Assembly: GCA_000715605.1 (NCBI GenBank)
Contig: KL568534.1
Coordinates: 181,833-188,262, forward strand
DNA length: 6,430 nt
DNA from: Streptomyces speibonae
Lineage (GTDB): Bacteria > Actinomycetota > Actinomycetes > Streptomycetales > Streptomycetaceae
Direction of reading: 5' to 3'
The position numbers were made by a program, and so were the translations under genes. Positions 1 through 6,430 of this stretch are shown here, one piece after another (the first letter of the stretch is position 1; every line of letters starts with the position of its first letter). A model generated the notes under the pieces. It was not told where the DNA came from, made no database searches, and was given only the letters and a program-made list of their open reading frames with translations.

Positions 1-18
1 GATGTGTATAAGAGACAG
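1..18. other. Nextera/Tn5 mosaic-end adaptor (artefact)
   Basis: The first 18 bases, GATGTGTATAAGAGACAG, are the Tn5 transposase mosaic end used in Nextera libraries, lacking only the leading A. The inverse copy closes the other end. This is untrimmed library sequence, not genomic DNA, so nothing should be translated through it. Confidence 0.97.
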
Positions 19-56
19 GCACAGGCGTGACGCAGGTACGCGGCGGCAGTCGCCCG

Positions 57-1586
57 TCAGATGTCCCGGAAGATCTCGATCTGCGCCCCGATCGAGTTCA
101 GCCGCTCAGCCAGGTCCTCGTAGCCGCGGTTGATGACGTACACGTTGCGCAGGACCGACGTGCCCTCCGCCGCCATCATCGCCAGCAGGACGACCACCGC
201 GGGGCGCAGGGCCGGCGGGCACATCATCTCGGCGGCGCGCCAGCGGGTGGGGCCCTCGACCAGGACGCGGTGGGGGTCGAGGAGCTGGAGGCGGCCGCCG
301 AGGCGGTTGAGGTCGGTCAGGTAGATGGCGCGGTTGTCGTAGACCCAGTCGTGGATGAGGGTCTGGCCCTGGGCCGACGCCGCGATCGCCGCGAAGAACG
401 GGACGTTGTCGATGTTCAGGCCCGGGAACGGCATCGGGTGGATCTTGTCGATCGGCGCCTCCAGCTTGGAGGGGCGCACGGTGAGGTCCACCAGCCGCGT
501 ACGGCCGTTGTCGGCGAAGTACTCCGGGGTGCGGTCGTGATCGAGGCCCATCTCCTCCAGGACCGCCAGCTCGATCTCCAGGAACTCGATCGGGACCCGG
601 CGGACCGTCAGCTCCGACTCGGTCACCACGGCCGCGGCCACCAGGCTCATCGCCTCGACCGGGTCCTCGGAGGGGGAGTAGTCGACGTCCACGTCGATCT
701 TCGGCACGCCGTGCACGGTCAGCGTCGTCGTGCCGATGCCGTCGACCTTGACGCCGAGCGCCTCCAGGAAGAAGCACAGGTCCTGGACCATGTAGTTCGA
801 GGAGGCGTTGCGGATGACGGTGGTGCCGTCGTGGCGGGCGGCGGCCAGCAGCGCGTTCTCGGTGACGGTGTCGCCGCGCTCGGTCAGCACGATCGGCCGG
901 TCGGGGGCGACGGAGCGGTCGACCACGGCGTGGTATTGGCCCTCGGTCGCGGCGATGTCCAGGCCGAACCGGCGCAGTGCGATCATGTGCGGTTCGACGG
1001 TGCGCGTGCCGAGGTCGCAGCCGCCGGCGTAGGGCAGCATGAAGCGGTCCATGCGGTGCAGCAGCGGGCCGAGGAACATGATGATGGAGCGGGTACGGCG
1101 GGCGGCGTCCGCGTCGATGGCCCCGAGGTCCAGCTCGGCCGGCGGCACGATCTCCAGGTCGACGCCGTCGTTGATCCAGCGGGTGCGTACGCCGATGGAG
1201 TTCAGCACCTCGAGGAGGCGGTAGACCTCTTCGATGCGGGCGACGCGGCGCAGCACCGTGCGGCCGCTGTTGAGCAGCGAGGCGCACAGCAGTGCCACGC
1301 ACGCGTTCTTGCTCGTCTTCACGTCGATGGCGCCGGAGAGCCTGCGCCCGCCCACCACGCGCAGATGCATCGGGCCCGCGTAGCCGAGAGAGACGATCTC
1401 GCTGTCCAGCGCCTCGCCGATGCGGGCGATCATCTCAAGGCTGATGTTCTGGTTGCCGCGCTCGATGCGGTTGACGGCGCTCTGGCTGGTACCGAGCGCC
1501 TCGGCGAGCTGCGTCTGCGTCCAGCCGCGGTGTTGCCGGGCGTCGCGGATGAGCTTGCCGATGCGTACGAGGTAGTCGTCTGCCAT
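57..1586 (-). CDS. murA: XRE helix-turn-helix / UDP-N-acetylglucosamine 1-carboxyvinyltransferase (MurA-type) fusion
   Basis: This 509-aa protein has two parts. Residues about 8-65 form an XRE/Cro-type helix-turn-helix (TQTQLAEALG, then recognition helix SQSAVNRIERGN). Residues about 73-509 are a full MurA domain, the family that transfers enolpyruvate from PEP to UDP-GlcNAc in the cytoplasm, the first committed step of peptidoglycan synthesis. Matching by eye to E. coli MurA gives K93-N94 (K22-N23), R166 (R91), nucleophile C190 in CDLGTR (C115), R195 (R120), D393 (D305), R419 (R331), R461 (R371) and R487 (R397). The one clear change is Ala459 where E. coli has Asp369. Cys190 predicts fosfomycin sensitivity if the enzyme is active. 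E. coli MurA is 419 aa, so the extra length is the HTH plus small insertions. The ATG is favoured because the HTH begins at once; no Shine-Dalgarno precedes it. It is divergent from the aconitase gene. Streptomycetes usually also have a plain MurA, so this may be a second, specialised or regulatory copy (inference). Confidence 0.93.
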   Translation of the reverse strand: MADDYLVRIGKLIRDARQHRGWTQTQLAEALGTSQSAVNRIERGNQNISLEMIARIGEALDSEIVSLGYAGPMHLRVVGGRRLSGAIDVKTSKNACVALLCASLLNSGRTVLRRVARIEEVYRLLEVLNSIGVRTRWINDGVDLEIVPPAELDLGAIDADAARRTRSIIMFLGPLLHRMDRFMLPYAGGCDLGTRTVEPHMIALRRFGLDIAATEGQYHAVVDRSVAPDRPIVLTERGDTVTENALLAAARHDGTTVIRNASSNYMVQDLCFFLEALGVKVDGIGTTTLTVHGVPKIDVDVDYSPSEDPVEAMSLVAAAVVTESELTVRRVPIEFLEIELAVLEEMGLDHDRTPEYFADNGRTRLVDLTVRPSKLEAPIDKIHPMPFPGLNIDNVPFFAAIAASAQGQTLIHDWVYDNRAIYLTDLNRLGGRLQLLDPHRVLVEGPTRWRAAEMMCPPALRPAVVVLLAMMAAEGTSVLRNVYVINRGYEDLAERLNSIGAQIEIFRDI

Positions 1587-1593
1587 GAGGTTG

Positions 1594-1599
1594 AGGCTA
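1594..1599 (-). promoter_or_regulatory. Possible -10 element of murA (leaderless start)
   Basis: On the minus strand TAGCCT fits the streptomycete TAnnnT -10 pattern and lies 7 nt before the ATG, so transcription could begin at the A of the start codon. No purine-rich ribosome site lies between them, which agrees with a leaderless message. No good -35 is seen 17-18 nt further up. An alternative pair, TGGACC and TCATAT, would sit partly inside the palindrome. Weak call. Confidence 0.35.
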
Positions 1600-1615
1600 T
1601 CTCAGATATGAGATG
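1598..1615. promoter_or_regulatory. Palindromic operator candidate in the murA promoter
   Basis: TATCTC-N6-GAGATG, with perfect inner arms ATCTCA-N4-TGAGAT at 1599-1614. It lies 12-29 nt before the murA start codon and overlaps any plausible core promoter. The same half-sites with the same 6-bp gap occur in the acnA promoter at 2022-2039. A further inverted half-site, CATCTC, lies at 1619-1624, two helical turns (21 bp) from the first. The cognate protein is unknown: a TamR-like MarR regulator, or the XRE domain of the MurA fusion itself, are the two candidates. Confidence 0.6.
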
Positions 1616-1624
1616 GCACATCTC

Positions 1625-1992
1625 CGGGGGTCCATTCGGGTGACATGTCGTCAGTGTCCCCTGCTCCGGCGGGTCCGAGTGGTCCAGCGCCATCCGAAAG
1701 GACCGGGCAAATCCATCGATGTCGTACGACGTCCCGTACTGCTGCGGGTGTGCCGGGGGCCGTTCCCGCCTCCGGTGGTGAGGGACTACGACCGTTTGTT
1801 GATGTTCAGGCGCACCCCCGGAAGGATCCGAAAGCTCTTGCGAAACGTGAGGGGCATCCCTGGGCCTCCCTGTCGTCCGTGTCCTGAGCTGACTTCGCCT
1901 CAGTCGGTTACCCCGCTCGGGCGCCCTGATGGCATCCGCGACGGGATGGCGGGAGGGTGGGGAGGGAGAGGAGGGCGCGCCGCGGTCCGGGC
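1625..1992. other. Middle of the murA-acnA divergent region, no gene recognised
   Basis: About 370 bp without a convincing gene. Plus-strand reading frames of 80 and 127 codons cross it (starts at 1645 and 1613) but their products are Arg/Pro-rich, resemble no family I know and lack a ribosome site. A 10-bp palindrome, GTCGTACGAC, lies at 1720-1729. The stretch from about 1948 to 1975 is a G-rich purine tract. I see no RNA gene or terminator. Confidence 0.5.
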
Positions 1993-2021
1993 ATGACCAT
2001 TCCGGCCCGGTGTACTAGGAT
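1993..2021 (+). promoter_or_regulatory. acnA promoter (-35 ATGACC, 17-bp spacer, -10 TAGGAT)
   Basis: ATGACC at 1993-1998 and TAGGAT at 2016-2021 are separated by 17 bp and match the streptomycete HrdB-type pattern (TTGACA / TAgvvT), the -10 well and the -35 at TGAC. The predicted start of transcription is near 2028, inside the palindrome that follows, which leaves a leader of about 140 nt before the aconitase start codon. Confidence 0.6.
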
Positions 2022-2039
2022 TATCTCGACATCGAGATA
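2022..2039. promoter_or_regulatory. 18-bp palindromic operator on the acnA transcription start (TamR-type candidate)
   Basis: TATCTCGA-CA-TCGAGATA has perfect 8-bp arms around 2 bp and begins right after the -10 hexamer, a position where a bound protein would block transcription. In S. coelicolor the MarR-family regulator TamR is reported to act on the aconitase gene and other central-metabolism genes and to respond to TCA-related metabolites. I cannot confirm that this sequence matches its consensus. The half-sites recur before murA. Confidence 0.7.
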
Positions 2040-2081
2040 TCTGCCGAGGCGCACCGCAGCCGCCACCCTGGTGAGGGTTAC

Positions 2082-2100
2082 CTAACTTAGCCTTACCTTA
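2082..2100. promoter_or_regulatory. Iron box candidate (DmdR/DtxR family) in the acnA leader
   Basis: CTAACTTAGCCTTACCTTA matches the actinobacterial DtxR/DmdR consensus TTAGGTTAGSCTAACCTAA at 14 of 19 positions by hand. It is a marked A+T-rich island in very G+C-rich DNA. It lies about 55-70 nt downstream of the predicted transcription start and 67 nt before the start codon. Aconitase needs a [4Fe-4S] cluster, so iron control is biologically sensible. Binding is inferred only. Confidence 0.5.
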
Positions 2101-2101
2101 G

Positions 2102-4891
<2,790 letters not shown>

Positions 4892-4910
4892 ACGCCCGCG
4901 CAGGGCAGTT

Positions 4911-4946
4911 GAGGGCCGCATCCCCGTCACCGGGGGTGCGGCCCTC
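4911..4946 (+). terminator. Strong hairpin terminator of acnA
   Basis: A 15-bp stem (4911-4925 with 4932-4946, one G-T wobble) around a 6-nt loop, beginning 19 nt after the aconitase stop. No U-run follows, which is normal for streptomycete terminators. Being a stem it may also act on transcripts arriving from the minus-strand esterase. Confidence 0.85.
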
Positions 4947-4977
4947 GCCGTCGCCCCGGCGGCCCGGCGAGGGCCCG

Positions 4978-4997
4978 CCGCCGTTTGCAAACGGCGG
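4978..4997. repeat. 20-bp perfect palindrome in the convergent intergenic region
   Basis: CCGCCGTTTGCAAACGGCGG is a perfect palindrome with no spacer. With no unpaired centre it makes a poor RNA loop and looks more like a protein binding site than a terminator. It overlaps the -35 part of the promoter-like pair described next. I cannot assign a protein; the central GTTTGCAAAC is in the style of LacI-type operators but is not a consensus I know. Confidence 0.75.
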
Positions 4998-5013
4998 TAC
5001 GGGGCGCTACCGT
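4985..5013 (+). promoter_or_regulatory. Promoter-like pair pointing at the CebR site
   Basis: TTGCAA (4985-4990), 17 bp, then TACCGT (5008-5013), a fair match to streptomycete TTGACA/TAnnnT. Predicted start near 5020, so the CebR palindrome would sit at about +10 to +25. No gene follows on the plus strand; the next DNA is the 3' end of the opposing esterase. It may be a relic, drive a short RNA, or be chance. Confidence 0.4.
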
Positions 5014-5026
5014 CCCCTCACGGACG

Positions 5027-5046
5027 AGGTGGGAGCGCTCCCACCT
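5027..5046. promoter_or_regulatory. CebR operator (cellobiose repressor box)
   Basis: AGGTGGGAGCGCTCCCACCT is a perfect 20-bp palindrome whose centre, 5030-5043, is exactly TGGGAGCGCTCCCA, the 14-bp operator established for CebR, the LacI-family repressor of cellulose/cello-oligosaccharide genes in Streptomyces. Its place is odd: between the 3' ends of two convergent genes, not before a cellulase, transporter or beta-glucosidase gene. The site match is firm; its function here is not. Confidence 0.8.
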
Positions 5047-5070
5047 GCGGCGGACCGGAACCCGCCGCAG
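5045..5070 (-). terminator. Hairpin, likely terminator of the esterase gene
   Basis: CTGCGGCGG and CCGCCGCAG form a perfect 9-bp stem around an 8-nt loop, 47 nt beyond the esterase stop codon. It works in both directions and would also end any short transcript from the promoter-like pair at 4985-5013. It shares two bases with the CebR palindrome. Confidence 0.6.
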
Positions 5071-5116
5071 CTGCCGCTGCCGCCTCGTCCGGCCCACGGT
5101 CCCCGACCCGGCTCCG

Positions 5117-6109
5117 TCACCCGCCCAGCACCCGCCCCAGCCAGTCCAGTTGGCGCCGGACATGGACCGCGTCCCCGCCCTCGTGGCCGTTGAACGGGTA
5201 GGCGTGGAGCACCGTCTCCGGCGCCGCCGGGGACAGTTCGGCGTACCGGTTGAACGCCGCGTACGTGCCGCTGGGCGGGCAGACCGTGTCGCGCAGGCCG
5301 ACCCCGAAGTGGGCCGGGGCGTGGGCGCGGCGGGCGAAGGAGATGCCCTCGACGTAGGACAGGGTGCGCCGGGCGGCCGTCTCGGCGCCCCGGTGGACCG
5401 AGAGATACGCGGTGATCTCGCCGTACGGGGGCAGATCGGTGAGGTCCAGGGCGCGGCGGATGCCGCACAGCAGCGGGGCGGTGACCAGGACCGCCGTCAG
5501 ATCCGGTACGAGGCCGGCCACCGCCAGCGCGAGCCCGCCGCCCTGGCTGTTGCCCACCGCCGCGACCCGGGAGGGGTCCACGCCCGGCAGGGTGCGCACG
5601 GCGGCCACCGCGCGCACCGCGTCGGTGATCAGCCGGCGGTAGTGGTAGTCCATCGGGTCCAGCAGGCCGCGGACGGCCGGTCCGGGACCGCCCGGCGCGG
5701 TGGCGTGCGGATCGGGGGTGTCGCCGCCGCACCCGTACTGATCCCCCTGCCCCCGGTTGTCCATCAGCAGATGGGCGTATCCCGCGTTCACCCATGTCAG
5801 CCGCTCGTGCGGCAGCCCGCGTCCGCGTCCGTAGCCCGCGAACTCGACGACCGCGGGCAGGGGTTCGGCCGCTCCCGCCGGCCGGCTGAACCACGCGTGC
5901 ACCGGGTCGTCCGCGAAGCCGCGGAAGGACACGTCCCAGGTCTCGGTCAGCCGCAGTCCGGTCTCCACCGGACGGGAGGAGACCAGGGGATCGCCCGCAC
6001 CGGCGGCGTCCGTCAGGGTGCGTGCCCAGAACGTGTCGAAGTCGGGCGGTTCCTCGATGTCCGGGCGGTGGCGCGCCAGTTCCGCCGGGGGCAGGTCGAA
6101 CGCGGGCAC
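5117..6109 (-). CDS. Acetyl xylan esterase / cephalosporin-C deacetylase (carbohydrate esterase family 7)
   Basis: A 330-aa alpha/beta hydrolase that removes acetyl groups from acetylated xylo-oligosaccharides and related small acetyl esters. It opens with PAFDLPPAELARHRP, like the FDLPLEELKKYRP opening of Thermotoga TM0077. The nucleophile elbow GNSQGGG puts Ser at residue 188, GLRDTVCPPS gives Asp274, and NGHEGG gives His309; TM0077 has Ser188, Asp274 and His303. The equal spacing supports the GTG at 6109 as start, with GAGG 5 nt upstream; the GTG at 6115 is also possible. A longer frame reaches GTG 6226 but adds non-family sequence and a rare TTA codon. No signal peptide or membrane segment is seen, so the enzyme should act in the cytoplasm on imported acetylated oligosaccharides. 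A CGAAAGTTTCG-like box lies at 6164-6174 upstream, and the gene converges on acnA. Confidence 0.92.
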   Translation of the reverse strand: MPAFDLPPAELARHRPDIEEPPDFDTFWARTLTDAAGAGDPLVSSRPVETGLRLTETWDVSFRGFADDPVHAWFSRPAGAAEPLPAVVEFAGYGRGRGLPHERLTWVNAGYAHLLMDNRGQGDQYGCGGDTPDPHATAPGGPGPAVRGLLDPMDYHYRRLITDAVRAVAAVRTLPGVDPSRVAAVGNSQGGGLALAVAGLVPDLTAVLVTAPLLCGIRRALDLTDLPPYGEITAYLSVHRGAETAARRTLSYVEGISFARRAHAPAHFGVGLRDTVCPPSGTYAAFNRYAELSPAAPETVLHAYPFNGHEGGDAVHVRRQLDWLGRVLGG

Positions 6110-6114
6110 GGGCA

Positions 6115-6118
6115 CCTC
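6115..6118 (-). promoter_or_regulatory. Ribosome binding site of the esterase
   Basis: GAGG on the minus strand, 5 nt before GTG 6109. Modest but the only purine-rich match at usable spacing; it would be inside or touching the start if GTG 6115 were used. Confidence 0.5.
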
Positions 6119-6163
6119 GCAGCGTCGCACGGACAGCGCGCCCGATCGTTGCGGACGCGCACC

Positions 6164-6174
6164 TGAAAGTTCCG
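6164..6174. promoter_or_regulatory. Xylan-gene-type inverted repeat before the esterase
   Basis: TGAAAGTTCCG matches CGAAAGTTTCG at 9 of 11 positions and lies 55-65 nt before the esterase start codon, between it and the small upstream ORF. Related boxes occur at 6288-6330. Regulatory meaning is inferred from that clustering. Confidence 0.4.
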
Positions 6175-6180
6175 GGGACG

Positions 6181-6267
6181 TTAACAGATCTTGGCCGACT
6201 TCCACACCCTCGTGCGGTGGATCCACTCACCCCTCGCACCGTCAGAATTCCCGTGTGCACCACCCAT
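6181..6267 (-). CDS. Hypothetical 28-aa small ORF upstream of the esterase
   Basis: ATG at 6267 is preceded by a consensus Shine-Dalgarno, AGGAGG (6273-6278), at 5 nt, the strongest ribosome site in the window. The product is hydrophilic, begins MGGAHGNSDGARGEW, has several basic residues near the end and finishes in Cys before TAA. It has no signal peptide or membrane segment and belongs to no family I recognise. It ends 71 nt before the esterase start. It could be a leader peptide controlling the esterase, a real small protein, or a remnant 5' end of a longer gene broken by frameshift. The frame remains open upstream only into the adaptor, so the ATG is the natural start. Its ribosome site overlaps the spacer of the opposing plus-strand promoter. 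Confidence 0.45.
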   Translation of the reverse strand: MGGAHGNSDGARGEWIHRTRVWKSAKIC

Positions 6268-6295
6268 TGACACCTCCTGACGCTGCTCATAAGTT
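6267..6295 (+). promoter_or_regulatory. Near-consensus promoter for the rightmost gene
   Basis: TTGACA (6267-6272) is a perfect -35, followed after 17 bp by TAAGTT (6290-6295), a good streptomycete -10. Predicted start of transcription is near 6302, giving a leader of about 60 nt to the ATG at 6363. The inverted-repeat boxes cover the -10, the start site and the early leader, as expected for repression. Confidence 0.7.
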
Positions 6296-6330
6296 TCCGC
6301 GAAGTTATCGGTAAGAGCTCGAAAGTTTCG
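6288..6330. promoter_or_regulatory. Cluster of CGAAAGTTTCG-type operator boxes
   Basis: Three boxes: CATAAGTTTCC (6288-6298, 8/11), CGAAGTTATCG (6300-6310, 8/11) and CGAAAGTTTCG (6320-6330, perfect 5-bp arms about a central G). The last two are 20 bp apart centre to centre, about two helical turns. Read on the other strand the perfect box is CGAAACTTTCG, the inverted repeat found before streptomycete xylanase genes; BxlR, a LacI-type repressor of xylobiose uptake genes, is reported to bind related CGAA/TTCG repeats. The site lies between the esterase side and the divergent gene and could serve both. Confidence 0.6.
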
Positions 6331-6362
6331 GTTCTGCGTCACAGGCACGGGAGGCCCGAGCA

Positions 6363-6412
6363 ATGAGCACCTCCACCACGTCGGCTCCGCCTCCGGGCAC
6401 GCAGGACCCGCC
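6363..6412 (+). CDS. N-terminus of an unidentified protein, cut by the end of the contig
   Basis: ATG at 6363 with GGGAGG (6349-6354) 8 nt upstream, then 16 codons reading MSTSTTSAPPPGTQDP before the adaptor begins. The Ser/Thr/Pro-rich opening is typical of the cytoplasmic tails of many streptomycete sugar-transporter permeases but also of regulators and other proteins, so the product cannot be named. It sits behind a good promoter carrying xylan-type boxes, which favours a carbohydrate-uptake or degradation gene (inference). Confidence 0.65.
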
Positions 6413-6430
6413 CTGTCTCTTATACACATC
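6413..6430. other. Nextera/Tn5 mosaic-end adaptor (artefact)
   Basis: CTGTCTCTTATACACATC is the reverse complement of the 18 bases that open the window. Read on the minus strand it encodes MCIRD, the N-terminus seen on many spurious database proteins that were predicted through this adaptor. Confidence 0.97.

Noticed and set aside
27..1643. Plus-strand 538-codon open frame opposite murA
   Set aside because: Antisense shadow made by G+C-rich codon bias; the product is Val/Asp/Gly/Arg-rich with no family motifs, while the minus strand encodes a clear MurA.
1720..1729. GTCGTACGAC palindrome as an operator
   Set aside because: Only 10 bp, far from either predicted promoter and with no second copy seen in the intergenic region.
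1613..1996. 80- and 127-codon frames in the murA-acnA intergenic region
   Set aside because: No Shine-Dalgarno, no recognisable similarity, Arg/Pro-rich composition, and the frames run into the acnA promoter.
4985..6166. Plus-strand 393-codon frame downstream of the promoter-like pair, as a candidate CebR target gene
   Set aside because: It runs antisense to the CE7 esterase, has Arg/Gly/Val-rich low-complexity sequence and no ribosome site or signal peptide.
6110..6226. Longer esterase start at GTG 6226 (369 aa)
   Set aside because: The added 39 residues do not resemble CE7 enzymes, include a rare TTA codon (6182-6184) and would overlap the small ORF; GTG 6109 gives catalytic residues at the family's usual positions.
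6180..6320. Five common cloning-enzyme hexamers (GTTAAC, AGATCT, GGATCC, GAATTC, GAGCTC) within 140 bp, suggesting vector sequence
   Set aside because: They are spread out, not a contiguous polylinker, and lie among sensible promoter and operator elements; the less G+C-rich intergenic composition explains them.

Overview
The window looks like a piece of a Streptomyces (or very close actinobacterial) chromosome. Its G+C is very high, with G/C-biased third codon positions, GTG starts and TAnnnT-type -10 elements. It holds a divergent XRE-MurA / aconitase pair, which I recall next to each other in Streptomyces coelicolor (from memory, not checked). Both ends are the Tn5/Nextera mosaic-end sequence facing inwards (1-18 and 6413-6430), so the biological sequence is about 19-6412 and the ends are library artefacts, not natural boundaries.

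Layout. (1) 57-1586, minus: a 509-aa protein with an N-terminal XRE helix-turn-helix fused to a full EPSP-synthase-fold domain of the MurA type (UDP-GlcNAc enolpyruvyl transferase). (2) 1587-2167: a 581-bp divergent control region. At its murA end is a TATCTC-N6-GAGATG palindrome. At its aconitase end are a promoter, a near-identical TATCTC-N6-GAGATA palindrome on the predicted start of transcription, and a DtxR/DmdR-like iron box in the leader. (3) 2168-4891, plus: aconitase (907 aa), with all three Fe-S cysteines. (4) 4892-5116: a convergent intergenic region with a strong terminator, a 20-bp perfect palindrome, a promoter-like pair and a perfect CebR (cellobiose repressor) operator that has no evident gene behind it. 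(5) 5117-6109, minus: a cytoplasmic carbohydrate esterase family 7 enzyme (acetyl xylan esterase / cephalosporin-C deacetylase). (6) 6110-6362: a second divergent control region with a 28-codon small ORF with a strong Shine-Dalgarno, a near-consensus plus-strand promoter, and several copies of the CGAAAGTTTCG inverted repeat typical of streptomycete xylan genes. (7) 6363-6412, plus: the first 16 codons of another gene, cut off by the adaptor.

Working together. The left half joins a cell-wall precursor enzyme carrying its own DNA-binding domain to a TCA-cycle enzyme by a shared operator type. The reported S. coelicolor regulator TamR (MarR family, acting on the aconitase gene) is the obvious candidate for the acnA site, but autoregulation by the XRE-MurA protein is a testable alternative. 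The right half looks like part of a plant-polysaccharide utilisation locus, with an intracellular deacetylase, xylan-type operators and a stray cellulose-type operator. No phage, transposon, CRISPR, tRNA or rRNA is visible. The most novel points are the shared murA/acnA palindromes and the orphan CebR site.
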